DNA of 64,000 bases from Mucilaginibacter sabulilitoris (GTDB lineage: Bacteria > Bacteroidota > Bacteroidia > Sphingobacteriales > Sphingobacteriaceae), in assembly GCF_034262375.1 (NCBI RefSeq), contig NZ_CP139558.1, positions 5,022,001 to 5,086,000 on the forward strand. The letters run 5' to 3'. Made by a program: the position numbers and the translations under genes. Below the pieces are notes generated by a model. It ran no database searches, was not told where the DNA came from, and worked only from the letters and a program-made list of their open reading frames with translations. Within the stretch, counting starts at the first letter, position 1, and each line of letters begins with the position of its first letter. Below are positions 34,789-43,966 of the stretch, one piece after another.

Positions 34789-36078
34789 TTATAATTTAAC
34801 CGGTTTCATTTTAGGCGAAAGCAGGTGCATGATAAACCAGGCGAGTAAATAAGCACAACCACATATCAGGAAAATGATATTATATCCGGTAGTAAGATGC
34901 CCCGATTCTTTATAAAATTCCAGCACATGTCCTACTAAAATAGGGAAAAGTATCCCGCCAACAGAGCCGGCCATTCCACCTATGCCAACAACCGAGCTAA
35001 GCGCCCTTTTCGGAAACATGTCTGACGCGGTAGTGAATATGTTTGCACTCCAGGCCTGATGGGCCGCTGCTGCCAGGCTGATTAAAGCCACCGCCTGCCA
35101 TATATCAGTAGCATATTTGGCTGCTATAATTGGCAATACGCACAAAGCAAATATAAACATGGCCGTTTTACGAGCCCTGAATACCGGCCAGCCTTTTTTG
35201 ATGAAGTATGAGGATAAATAACCGCCGCCGATGCTGCCAATTGAAGTAGCGGTGTACACTACTATGAGGGGCAAACTTGGCTTGGTGAGGTCGAGATGGA
35301 ATGTGCTCGAAAAATAAGATGGTAACCAGAACAGGAAAAACCACCATATTGGGTCGGTAAGAAACTTACCGATCACGAATGTCCAGGTTTGCCTGATGCC
35401 AAACAATTCTACCCATTTTATTTTACTTTCCTCTTCACCAGCAACAACAAGCGCTTCATCGCTATGAATATGGGCAAACTCTTCAGGTGTTATCTTTTTA
35501 TGTTTTGATGGTATTTCATAAAATATCCACCAGAATATTAACCATATAAAGCCGATGGCGCCGGTAATCAAAAATGCCATTTGCCAGCCATAAATACCCA
35601 ATATCCACGGAACCATGATTGGGGCCACCACAGCGCCAATATTAGCGCCCGAGTTAAATATTCCCGTAGCCAGCGCCCTTTCTTTTTTAGGGAACCACTC
35701 GGCAACCACCTTTATGGCAGCCGGAAAGTTTCCAGATTCTCCCAAACCTAATACTGCACGTACAACCCCAAAGCCAAAAGTGCTTTTAACCACGGCGTGC
35801 AGCATAGCTGCGATACTCCACACAATTAATGATATGGTGTAACCTAATTTAGTGCCTATCTTATCAATAAAACCACCAAAAAGAAGCAACCCTAAAGCAT
35901 AAGCAGTTGAAAACGCGATAACTATATAGCTATAATCAGTTTCTGTCCATTTAAACTGAACTTCCAGCACCGGCTTTAATAGGCCAATTACTTGTCTGTC
36001 CAGGTAATTTATTGTAGTGGCAAAAAATAACAGTGTAACTACTACCCATCTGTAGTTTCCAACTTTGGTTTCTTTCAT
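34789..36078 (-). CDS. MFS hexuronate transporter (ExuT-like)
   Basis: Twelve-helix major facilitator permease of the anion:cation symporter group, 429 residues, most like hexuronate transporters. The N-terminal segment INYLDRQVIGLLKPVLE, the LGLGESGNFPAAIKVVAEWFP signature, and the second-half GGYLSSYFIKKG are typical. It is the last gene of the uxuA-uxaC-kdgK-eda operon, 22 bases after eda. It probably brings glucuronate or galacturonate into the cell. The terminator is 20 bases downstream. Confidence 0.9.
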   Translation of the reverse strand: MKETKVGNYRWVVVTLLFFATTINYLDRQVIGLLKPVLEVQFKWTETDYSYIVIAFSTAYALGLLLFGGFIDKIGTKLGYTISLIVWSIAAMLHAVVKSTFGFGVVRAVLGLGESGNFPAAIKVVAEWFPKKERALATGIFNSGANIGAVVAPIMVPWILGIYGWQMAFLITGAIGFIWLIFWWIFYEIPSKHKKITPEEFAHIHSDEALVVAGEEESKIKWVELFGIRQTWTFVIGKFLTDPIWWFFLFWLPSYFSSTFHLDLTKPSLPLIVVYTATSIGSIGGGYLSSYFIKKGWPVFRARKTAMFIFALCVLPIIAAKYATDIWQAVALISLAAAAHQAWSANIFTTASDMFPKRALSSVVGIGGMAGSVGGILFPILVGHVLEFYKESGHLTTGYNIIFLICGCAYLLAWFIMHLLSPKMKPVKL

Positions 36079-36100
36079 TATAATTGGTTTTTAGATTGAT

Positions 36101-36760
36101 TTATTTACTGGTTTGCACCATTTCCATTAATTTAATAGTATCAGAATATAACTGTTCATACAAACGGTTCTCCAATACTTTTTTGCTGATAAGCTTGCTG
36201 CCCATGCCCACCGCGCAAACCCCGGCCCTGAACCAGGTGCTGATACTGTCGATATTCAAATCGACCCCGCCGGTTGGCATAAATAACTGCCCGGCAAACA
36301 GTTCCCTTATCGACGACATAAACTCCGGACCCAGGATGTTGGCCGGGAATAGTTTTATCAATGCCGCCCCATGCTGCTGGGCAGTACTGATTTCTGTTGG
36401 CGTCATACAGCCGGGTATCCACAATAAATTGTGTTGTTTGGCTACTGCCCCAACTTCCGGATTTATAGTTGGCGCTACAATAAAATCGGCTCCGGCTTCA
36501 ATAAAGGACGTGGCCTCGGCAGCGGTTTTGATGGTGCCTATTCCTAACTGCAACTCGGGCATTTCTTCCTTTTGCGCTTTCTTTAATACTTTAAAGTTAG
36601 CCAGGGCAGCCGCGCCGCGGTTGGTATATTCAAATACCCTAATACCTGCTTTGTACAGCGTACGGGTTATCTCCAGGCTCACCTCCGCATCTTCATAAAA
36701 AAAGAGGGGTAACGATCCCTGGGTTAGTATGGCATCAAGCACTATATCTTTTTTACTCAT
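36101..36760 (-). CDS. eda: KDPG / KHG aldolase
   Basis: Cleaves 2-keto-3-deoxy-6-phosphogluconate to pyruvate and glyceraldehyde-3-phosphate. The 219-residue TIM barrel has a Glu in the active-site strand (RVFEYTNRG), the Schiff-base Lys in the ALIKLFPANILG segment near 133-144 and MPTGGVDL. Its start overlaps the kdgK stop by 4 bases. It completes the lower part of the uronate route in this operon. Confidence 0.93.
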   Translation of the reverse strand: MSKKDIVLDAILTQGSLPLFFYEDAEVSLEITRTLYKAGIRVFEYTNRGAAALANFKVLKKAQKEEMPELQLGIGTIKTAAEATSFIEAGADFIVAPTINPEVGAVAKQHNLLWIPGCMTPTEISTAQQHGAALIKLFPANILGPEFMSSIRELFAGQLFMPTGGVDLNIDSISTWFRAGVCAVGMGSKLISKKVLENRLYEQLYSDTIKLMEMVQTSK

Positions 36761-37797
36761 GGTTTTATCGCTTTTGTAATTTCCTCAACCGTTTTAGTGG
36801 TTGCATCTCCTTCAATAAATAGTTTCTGATAAGCCGCCGACGTAGCAAACTCCAATGTTTCCAGCGGGTCAAGGTCATTATAAAACCCGTAGATCAGGCC
36901 GGCCATAAAACAGTCGCCGCTGCCCACTTTATCCACCACTTTATCGGTATCATATTGTTTTGAGCTATGTAGCCTATCTCCTGTGTACAATGCAGTGTAA
37001 TATTCAATACCCTCTCCCGCGTCAAAACGGAAGGTGTTGGCTACTGCTTTGCACTTAGAGAATTGCTTAATAATACTTTCTGACGAATTCTGCGCTTCCT
37101 TCAGGTAAATGCTTTTCTGTCCCGATTCGGTAACATTTGGCTCTACAGGTATGCCCAGCATCCTTTCGGCTGCCCATATATTACCCATGATCAGGTCGGC
37201 ATATTTTACCAGTTGCGGCATCACCTCAAGCGGGCTTTTTCCGTACTGCCAAAGTCTTGCCCTGTAATTCAGGTCGACCGATATGGTGATATTTTTTGCC
37301 GAGGCTACTTTCAACACTTCCAGGCAAACGTCGGCCACGTTTTGATTGATGGCAGGGCATATCGCGCTAAAGTGAAACCAGCTTACCCCGTCGAGCACCT
37401 CATCCCAGTTAACCTGGCCTGGCTTTAAATCGGCAAAGGCAGAGTAGGCACGGTCATATATGAGCGCATTATTCTTAATATCCTTACCACGGGTTAAATA
37501 GTACAGCCCTATCCTATCCCCGTGCATAAAAACAGGCGTCGTATCAACTTTTTTGCCTTGCAGGTGAGTTAATATCTGGGCCGACATGGCATTATCTGGC
37601 AGCGCGGAAAAATAGGCCGATGGTAAACCCCATAGCGCCAAGGCAGTAGCCACATTTAATTCGGCTCCGCCTACAAAAAATGGCAGCTGGTTATCGCTTA
37701 ACCATTGCCCCCCCGCATCAGGACAAATCCGCAGCAGCAGTTCGCCAAATGAAAGTACGCTGCCTTTCGATAATCCGTTTTCAAAAGGACTGCTCAT
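36757..37797 (-). CDS. kdgK: 2-dehydro-3-deoxygluconokinase (PfkB family sugar kinase)
   Basis: Phosphorylates 2-keto-3-deoxygluconate to KDPG. The 346-residue PfkB/ribokinase-fold protein has a GELLLRICPD opening, a GGAELNVATALA substrate loop and the C-terminal catalytic motif KVGSGDCFMAGLIYG, where Asp is the base. Family alone would allow other sugars, but position between uxaC and eda makes KDG kinase the strong reading. The start overlaps the uxaC stop by one base. Confidence 0.9.
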   Translation of the reverse strand: MSSPFENGLSKGSVLSFGELLLRICPDAGGQWLSDNQLPFFVGGAELNVATALALWGLPSAYFSALPDNAMSAQILTHLQGKKVDTTPVFMHGDRIGLYYLTRGKDIKNNALIYDRAYSAFADLKPGQVNWDEVLDGVSWFHFSAICPAINQNVADVCLEVLKVASAKNITISVDLNYRARLWQYGKSPLEVMPQLVKYADLIMGNIWAAERMLGIPVEPNVTESGQKSIYLKEAQNSSESIIKQFSKCKAVANTFRFDAGEGIEYYTALYTGDRLHSSKQYDTDKVVDKVGSGDCFMAGLIYGFYNDLDPLETLEFATSAAYQKLFIEGDATTKTVEEITKAIKP

Positions 37798-39206
37798 TAT
37801 TGCTTATCGAAATTAAAGTAATTCTTAGCGTTATAATAGCATATATCCTGCACAATCTTGCCTGTCCATTCTATATCATTCGGCAGCTCGCCATTTTCAA
37901 TATCCTCGGCAAACAGGTTACATACCAGCCTGCGGAAATACTCATGTCTTGGGAATGATAAAAAGCTGCGCGAATCGGTAAGCATGCCTACCAGTCGGCT
38001 CAGCAAACCAATGTTCGAGAGGGCGTTTAACTGCTTGGTCATGCCGTCCTTCTGATCAAGGAACCACCAGGCCGAACCAAACTGAACCTTACCAGCTACA
38101 GAACCGTCGTTAAAATTGCCGGTCATGGAAGCCATCAGCTCATTATCAGCAGGGTTCAGGTTATATAAAATGGTTTTCGCCAGTTTATTATCCAGATCAA
38201 GCTTGTTCAGGAAACGCGATAAAGCTACTCCCTGGGTAAAATCGCCAATAGAATCCCAGCCAGTATCCGGACCTGAATTGGTTAAACCGCGGGTATTATT
38301 ATTGCGCAATGCACCAAGGTGATACTGCTGTACCCAGCCTTTTTCATGATCCCAAAGTGCAAACTGAAACAGCATGGCCGATTTAAACTTCAATATTTCC
38401 AGCGGTAATAGCGCCTGTTTATTCCTTATTTTTAAAAATATGGCGGTTATCTCGCTATCGGTATAATCTTCCGCATAAATCTGCTCCAAGCCATGATCAG
38501 ATACCTGGCAGCCATTCGCCGCGAAATAGTCATGACGGGCCTTTAGAGCTTTCAAATAATCATCGTAGCTGGAAACGGATACATTGGCTACTGCCTCCAG
38601 CTGATCAATATAGGCGTTCAACGCATTCAGATCATCTGCATTCATGGCTTTGTCTGGCCTGAAAGCCGGTAATACTTTTACGCTGAAACCATCCTGTTTA
38701 ATTTTTTGATGATGCGCGAGGTTATCCAACGGATCATCAGTAGTGCAAACAACCTCTACGTTTTTTCCTTTCAGGATATTGCGTACGCTAAATTCGGGCG
38801 TTTGTAGTTTAGCGTTACAATCGGCATATGTTTTCTGCGCAGTTGCCGGCGAAAGCAAGTCTGTTACACCAAAATAGCGTTGCAGTTCCAGGTGTGTCCA
38901 GTGATACAGCGGATTACGCAGCGTATATGGAACGGTGGCAGCCCATTTTTCAAACTTCTCCTGGTCGGTTTTGCTTCCGGTAATAAATTCCTCATTAACG
39001 CCGTTGGCGCGCATGGCCCGCCACTTATAATGATCGCCATAGAGCCATATTTTGGTCAGGTTCTCAAAACTTACGTCTCCGGCTATCTGATCAGGCGGCA
39101 AATGGCAATGGTAGTCAATAATGGGTAATTCGCTGGCGTGCTCGTGGTACAGGCGCTGTGCTGTTTTGCTTACAAGTAAAAAATCCTGATCTAAAAAATT
39201 CTTCAT
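37797..39206 (-). CDS. uxaC: Uronate isomerase
   Basis: Isomerises glucuronate to fructuronate and galacturonate to tagaturonate. The frame extends to 39269, but the ATG at 39204-39206 (MKNFLDQDFLLVSKTAQRLY) gives 469 residues, like E. coli UxaC, and is used. Conserved segments include DYHCHLPPDQIAGD with the metal His pair, VEVVCTTDDPLDNL and GWDSIGDFTQGVALSRFLNK. It is the second gene of the operon after uxuA. Confidence 0.96.
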   Translation of the reverse strand: MKNFLDQDFLLVSKTAQRLYHEHASELPIIDYHCHLPPDQIAGDVSFENLTKIWLYGDHYKWRAMRANGVNEEFITGSKTDQEKFEKWAATVPYTLRNPLYHWTHLELQRYFGVTDLLSPATAQKTYADCNAKLQTPEFSVRNILKGKNVEVVCTTDDPLDNLAHHQKIKQDGFSVKVLPAFRPDKAMNADDLNALNAYIDQLEAVANVSVSSYDDYLKALKARHDYFAANGCQVSDHGLEQIYAEDYTDSEITAIFLKIRNKQALLPLEILKFKSAMLFQFALWDHEKGWVQQYHLGALRNNNTRGLTNSGPDTGWDSIGDFTQGVALSRFLNKLDLDNKLAKTILYNLNPADNELMASMTGNFNDGSVAGKVQFGSAWWFLDQKDGMTKQLNALSNIGLLSRLVGMLTDSRSFLSFPRHEYFRRLVCNLFAEDIENGELPNDIEWTGKIVQDICYYNAKNYFNFDKQ

Positions 39207-39263
39207 TAGTGTATGAGGCAAGTAATCTGCCTTTTTAAGTTTCTTAATATTATGTTTATTAAA

Positions 39264-39290
39264 CCTCATCCTACCCTCTCCAAAGGAGAG
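39264..39290. repeat. CCTCTCCAAAGGAGAG repeat, copy 1
   Basis: CCTCATCCTACCCTCTCCAA and the following AGGAGAG match, with one change in 27 bases, the inverted copy at 46661-46689. The core CTCTCCAAAGGAGAG is itself a small hairpin. This copy sits between uxaC and uxuA. Confidence 0.75.
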
Positions 39291-39331
39291 AATTATTACA
39301 TGAGGACTTCGCCGTTTAGGTGAGGCTGTTA

Positions 39332-40528
39332 TTATTTATCAAACAACGAGCGTTTAATACCCATTTCCAACCCTCTTAGTTCGGCCAAACCTTTCAGCCT
39401 TCCAATTGCCGAATACCCGTGGTAAGTTTTATAGTTAAAATCATCGAGCAGTTTATGACCATGATCCGGGCGCATCGGTATCGCGATATCTGTACGACCA
39501 TTTTGCTCCCGTTTTTGCTGTTCAAGGACGATGTTTTTCATCACGGCATACATATCTGTACTGCCATTCAGGTGCTCGGCTTCGTAAAAACTGCCATCAT
39601 CTTCGCGCTGTACATTACGCAGGTGTAAAAAGTGGATGTGCTCCCCTAACCTTTTTACAATACCGGGCAAATCGTTATCGGCCCTTGCACCTAATGAACC
39701 ACTGCAAAAAGTAAGGCCATTACTTGGCGACGGGCTGAAATTAACCACATCAGCCAGGTCCTGCTCTGTTGACACCACGCGCGGTAAACCCAGTATCGGG
39801 AACGGGGGATCATCCGGGTGGATACACATTTTCACCCCGGCAGCTTCTGCTCCCGGTATAATACCTTTAAGAAAATAACCGAGGTTATTTTTTAAAGCCA
39901 CGGCATCAGTATCAGCATATCGTTTTAAATGTTCCTTAAACTCCGGAATGGTTAGTACCTTGTTGGTACCGGGTAAACCAGCCATCAGGTTATTGATCAG
40001 CTGGGCCTTTTCATCGGCACTGATATTATCCAGATAGTTTTTAGCTGCCTGCTGTTGCTCAGTGGTAAAGTCATTGGCGGCTCCCTCACGTTCCAGTATG
40101 TACAGGTCAAAAGCCGCCAGGGCAACAGCGTCATACCTTAAAGCGGTTCCTTTATTAGGCAACAGGAAATCCAGATCAGTACGTGTCCAGTCGAGCACAG
40201 GCATAAAATTATAGCAAACCGTATATATGCCCGCCGCGGCCAGGTTTTGAAGTGTGCTTACATAATTTTCAATGTATTTGTCCCTGTCGGGTGATGCCGT
40301 TTTGATGCTCTCATGGATATTCACACTCTCCACAACCGACCAGGTAAGGCCGGCATCCTCAATAATCTTTTTACGCTCATTGATCTCGTCAAGGCTCCAT
40401 ACCTCCCCGCTCGGGATGTGATAAAGCGACGTAACTATACCTGTGGCGCCCGTTTGCCTGATTGCAGTAAGCGTAACCGGATCGGTAGGCCCAAACCAGC
40501 GAAATGTTTGTTCTAAATTATTCACCAT
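39332..40528 (-). CDS. uxuA: Mannonate dehydratase
   Basis: Dehydrates D-mannonate to 2-keto-3-deoxygluconate, an Fe/Mn-dependent step of glucuronate breakdown. The 398-residue protein opens with LEQTFRWFGPTDPVTLTAIR, near-identical in pattern to E. coli UxuA. It has metal ligands in MCIHPDDPPFP, FCSGSLGAR, HFLHLRN and RPDHGHKLL. It is the first gene of the leftward operon. Its 126-base gap to uxaC holds a repeat. No operator was identified upstream. Confidence 0.97.
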   Translation of the reverse strand: MVNNLEQTFRWFGPTDPVTLTAIRQTGATGIVTSLYHIPSGEVWSLDEINERKKIIEDAGLTWSVVESVNIHESIKTASPDRDKYIENYVSTLQNLAAAGIYTVCYNFMPVLDWTRTDLDFLLPNKGTALRYDAVALAAFDLYILEREGAANDFTTEQQQAAKNYLDNISADEKAQLINNLMAGLPGTNKVLTIPEFKEHLKRYADTDAVALKNNLGYFLKGIIPGAEAAGVKMCIHPDDPPFPILGLPRVVSTEQDLADVVNFSPSPSNGLTFCSGSLGARADNDLPGIVKRLGEHIHFLHLRNVQREDDGSFYEAEHLNGSTDMYAVMKNIVLEQQKREQNGRTDIAIPMRPDHGHKLLDDFNYKTYHGYSAIGRLKGLAELRGLEMGIKRSLFDK

Positions 40529-40751
40529 GGATCAATGGTATCGTATATAATAGGTTTGTTGTGACCGGCAAATTACACATCATTCATGCAAGTTGGAAGG
40601 GATATTAAAAAACAATCCACGCAAACGTTTGCGGATATTCTGAAATGCCCGGTGACAGAAAACGCCATGCGCAATAAGTTAACTACCTTTTATAATATTT
40701 ACCAAGTGAGCATATATAACGTTTTAGCAAACGGCCACCATTATCCAAACA

Positions 40752-40787
40752 AAAAGGGCGACAGATCTTATAACCTATCGCCCTTTT
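40752..40787 (-). terminator. Terminator hairpin after the sugar symporter
   Basis: AAAAGGGCGA (40752-40761) pairs with TCGCCCTTTT (40778-40787). On the minus strand it is followed by T-rich sequence. It separates the xylose operon from uxuA, so the two regions are independent transcripts. Confidence 0.78.
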
Positions 40788-40810
40788 ATGTACTTGCTTT
40801 TAAATATCTG

Positions 40811-42517
40811 CTACCAGAAAATTGAATAAAGCGCAACTACTATACCAGTAACGATAAGCGCTCCGGCAGTAAATGCTCTTGATGGTTTAAACATAGCTGC
40901 ATCTATTTCTAAACCATTGGTGGTAACACCTCTTGCAGCGTCAATTTTTGAAATAATGTACATACCTACAACACAAATTACAAATACAAAGCCCATACGG
41001 TCAAGGAATGGTATTTCGTAAAGCTGGGTTACCTTATCGTCCTGCAATGCCAATTTTGAAAAGCCATAAGGAGAAAGGAAGCTCAAATCGGCAAAACGAG
41101 GCAATAGTTTGAAGAAGCATGACATGATAAAACCACCTACTGTAGCAAATAAAGCCGCGTTTGAAGTCGCTTTTTTCCAGAAGAAACCCAAAATAAACAT
41201 GGCAAAAATACCCGGCGAAACAAAGCCGGTATACTCCTGTATGTATTGGAACCCTTGTTTACCTTCGCCCATTAATGCGTTACCAATTACTTCAGATAAT
41301 AAGATACCTAATACCATGGCTACTACCACACTCCATTTACCCAGGCTTACCAGTTTTTTATCGGTAGCTTCCGGGTTGATGGCTTTTTTGTAAATATCTA
41401 AAGTAAATATGGTAGCAATACTGTTTGCTTTACCAGCTAAGGAAGCAACAATTGCTGCTGTTAAAGCTGCAAATGAAAGTCCTTTTAAGCCGCCAGGCAA
41501 TAGGTTTAATAACGAAGGATAAGCCTTATTAGGGTCTGTTACGCCGGTTGAGCTCATCATTTCCTGATGGAACATACCTTTTTGGTAAAGTACGTAAGCT
41601 GCTATACCAGGCAATACCACAATAACAGGCATCAATAATTTTAGGAAAGCTGCAAATAAGATACCGCCGCGGGCAGTTTTAAGGTTTGCACCTAACGCCC
41701 TTTGCGTAATGTACTGGTTACAGCCCCAATAGTTCAAATTGGTGATCCACATACCACCTATTAAAACCGTTAAGCCCGGCAAATCCATGTAATTGGCATT
41801 ATCCTTTTTAAAGATCATGTGGAAATGATCATTGGCTTCGCTGTACATCGATTTAAAGCCGCTCATGATACCAGGCGTGTTGGTAAATGTACTCAGCTTG
41901 TCAAGTGCAAGATAGGTAGCTACCAAGCCACCTAATATTAACACAGCAACCTGTATAACATCGGTGTATCCGATAACCTTCATACCACCCAGGGTAATAA
42001 TCACCGCAAATATTGCCAGCAACCATATACATAAGTGAATATCAAGACCTGATATACCGCTGATAGCCAATGCTCCAAGGTACAGGATAGACATCAAGTT
42101 AACCACAATGTACAACAGCAGCCAGAAAATAGCCATGATCATGGCCACCGTGCCGTTGTACCGCTGATGCAGAAACTGCGGCATGGTGAATATCTTGTTT
42201 TTAAGATACACCGGTATAAAAAATACCGCCACAATAATGAGCGTAATCGCGGCCATCCACTCGTAAGTAGATATGGCCAAACCCATCTTGAATGCCGATC
42301 CGCTGGTTCCGATAAATTGTTCAGCCGATATATTGGAGGCGATAAGTGACGCCCCGATTGCCCACCAGGTTAATGACCCTTCGGCCAAAAAGTAATCTTT
42401 TGAGGTGGCATCGGCGTTATGTTTTCGCTTATATACCCACCAACCGTAGCTGGCAACTAATACAAAGTAGATCAAAAATACAGCATAATCGCCATACGAG
42501 AGGGTTTTTAGATTCAT
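40811..42517 (-). CDS. Sodium/sugar symporter (SSS family)
   Basis: Na+/solute symporter of the SSS family with about 13-14 membrane helices, 568 residues. The GASLIASNISAEQFIGTSG segment near 56-74 is the sodium-site helix, and IGGMWITNLNYWGCNQYITQ near 260-280 is typical of SGLT-like sugar symporters. It is the third gene after xylB and xylA, so xylose is the likely cargo. Escherichia coli uses unrelated XylE or XylFGH for this; Na+-coupled xylose uptake is common in Bacteroidota. Confidence 0.93.
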   Translation of the reverse strand: MNLKTLSYGDYAVFLIYFVLVASYGWWVYKRKHNADATSKDYFLAEGSLTWWAIGASLIASNISAEQFIGTSGSAFKMGLAISTYEWMAAITLIIVAVFFIPVYLKNKIFTMPQFLHQRYNGTVAMIMAIFWLLLYIVVNLMSILYLGALAISGISGLDIHLCIWLLAIFAVIITLGGMKVIGYTDVIQVAVLILGGLVATYLALDKLSTFTNTPGIMSGFKSMYSEANDHFHMIFKKDNANYMDLPGLTVLIGGMWITNLNYWGCNQYITQRALGANLKTARGGILFAAFLKLLMPVIVVLPGIAAYVLYQKGMFHQEMMSSTGVTDPNKAYPSLLNLLPGGLKGLSFAALTAAIVASLAGKANSIATIFTLDIYKKAINPEATDKKLVSLGKWSVVVAMVLGILLSEVIGNALMGEGKQGFQYIQEYTGFVSPGIFAMFILGFFWKKATSNAALFATVGGFIMSCFFKLLPRFADLSFLSPYGFSKLALQDDKVTQLYEIPFLDRMGFVFVICVVGMYIISKIDAARGVTTNGLEIDAAMFKPSRAFTAGALIVTGIVVALYSIFW

Positions 42518-42562
42518 TGTTTGGTTCTGTTGGTTTTAATATGTTAGTTTGACAATTATAAA

Positions 42563-43891
42563 CTATATATAGCGATTTATCAAATTTTCTAAATATTCTT
42601 GCTTACCGCTAATGGCTTTAGGTTCGCCATTGGCAATTGCATAGTTACGTAAATCTTCCAACGAAAGCTTGCCTGTTTCAAAATCTTTACCTGAACCCGA
42701 GTCAAATGACGCATAACGCTCAGCGCGTATTTTTTTGTATTCTGATTTTTGAAGGATGTTATCAGCAGTTACCAAAGCGCGGGCAAAAACGTCCACACCG
42801 CCAATGTGTGCGTAGAATAAGTCGGCCGGATCTGTTGAGTTACGACGGATCTTGGCATCAAAGTTAATACCACCACCCTGGAAACCGCCTGCTTCCAATA
42901 TAATCAGCATTGATTCGGTGATCTCGTTAATATCATTCGGAAACTGGTCAGTATCCCAGCCGTTCTGTACATCACCACGGTTGGCATCTATCGAACCTAA
43001 TAAACCTGAGTCGGCAGCTACCTGCAGCTCATGCTGGAAGGTATGACCAGCCAGCGTGGCGTGGTTAACTTCAAGGTTCAGTTTAAAATCGTTCATCAGA
43101 TCATACTTCTGCAAAAAGCCCAGTACGGTAGCTGCATCATAATCATATTGGTGCTTGGTTGGCTCGCATGGTTTTGGCTCAATAAAGAATGTACCTTTAA
43201 AGCCTTGCTTACGGGCATAATCTTTAGCAGTGTGTAAAAAGCGTGCAAAATGCTCCTGTTCACGTTTCATATCGGTGTTAAGCAAACTCATATAGCCTTC
43301 ACGGCCACCCCAGAAAACATAGTTTTCGCCACCTAATGCAATGGTTGCGTCAATAGCAGCTTTAACTTGTGCGCCTGCATGGGCCAGCACATGAAAATCG
43401 GGATTGGTAGAGGCGCCATTCATATATCTTTTATGGCTGAACAGGTTTGACGTACCCCAAAGCAACTTAACACCGCTGGCAGCTTGCTTTTGTTTGGCAT
43501 ACTCAACCAGGGCTTGCAAACGTCTGTCGTTCTCGTTTACATCGTTACCATAATCAACTACATCCACATCATGGAAACAATAGTATGGCAGGTTCATTTT
43601 GGTGATGAACTCAAAAGCCGCGTCCATTTTATCTTTAGCGCGCTCAACAGCGTCTGCCTTTTCATCCCATGGGAATACATGTGTAGCCCCGCCAAATGGG
43701 TCAGCTCCGTTGCCGCAGAATGAGTGCCAATAAGCGCAGGCAAAGCGCAAGTGGTCTTTCATTGTTTTACCAGCCACTACCCTGTCCGCGTCATACCACC
43801 TGAAAGCAAGTGGATTGTCCGACTGCGGTCCTTCATATTTAACCTGTCCTATTTCTTTGAAAAATTCCTTTTCTCCTGTTATGATGCTCAT
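42563..43891 (-). CDS. xylA: Xylose isomerase
   Basis: Isomerises D-xylose to D-xylulose. The 442-residue class II enzyme contains the catalytic His/Asp in YCFHDVDVVDYG, the Trp-containing VFWGGREGY, metal-ligand segments FIEPKPCEPTKHQYDYDAAT and NLEVNHATLAGHTF, and DTDQFPNDINE. It lies between xylB and the symporter in one leftward operon. The start ATG is unambiguous (MSIITGEKEFFKEIGQVKYE). Confidence 0.98.
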   Translation of the reverse strand: MSIITGEKEFFKEIGQVKYEGPQSDNPLAFRWYDADRVVAGKTMKDHLRFACAYWHSFCGNGADPFGGATHVFPWDEKADAVERAKDKMDAAFEFITKMNLPYYCFHDVDVVDYGNDVNENDRRLQALVEYAKQKQAASGVKLLWGTSNLFSHKRYMNGASTNPDFHVLAHAGAQVKAAIDATIALGGENYVFWGGREGYMSLLNTDMKREQEHFARFLHTAKDYARKQGFKGTFFIEPKPCEPTKHQYDYDAATVLGFLQKYDLMNDFKLNLEVNHATLAGHTFQHELQVAADSGLLGSIDANRGDVQNGWDTDQFPNDINEITESMLIILEAGGFQGGGINFDAKIRRNSTDPADLFYAHIGGVDVFARALVTADNILQKSEYKKIRAERYASFDSGSGKDFETGKLSLEDLRNYAIANGEPKAISGKQEYLENLINRYI

Positions 43892-43899
43892 ATTTTTAA

Positions 43900-43950
43900 T
43901 TATTGAGTTATTGAATTATTTTAATTACTGATTTATTGAGTTATTGAATT
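43900..43950. repeat. 18-bp direct repeat between xylB and xylA
   Basis: TTATTGAGTTATTGAATT occurs at 43900-43917 and again at 43933-43950, separated by 15 bases. It sits immediately upstream of xylA. It may be a simple repeat remnant; a regulatory role cannot be shown. Confidence 0.7.
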
Positions 43951-43966
43951 GCTTTCCTTTTATCTT

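Noticed and set aside
40586..40825. Plus-strand frame of 79 codons between uxuA and the symporter
   Set aside because: It spans a terminator hairpin, ends inside the symporter gene and resembles no protein family.
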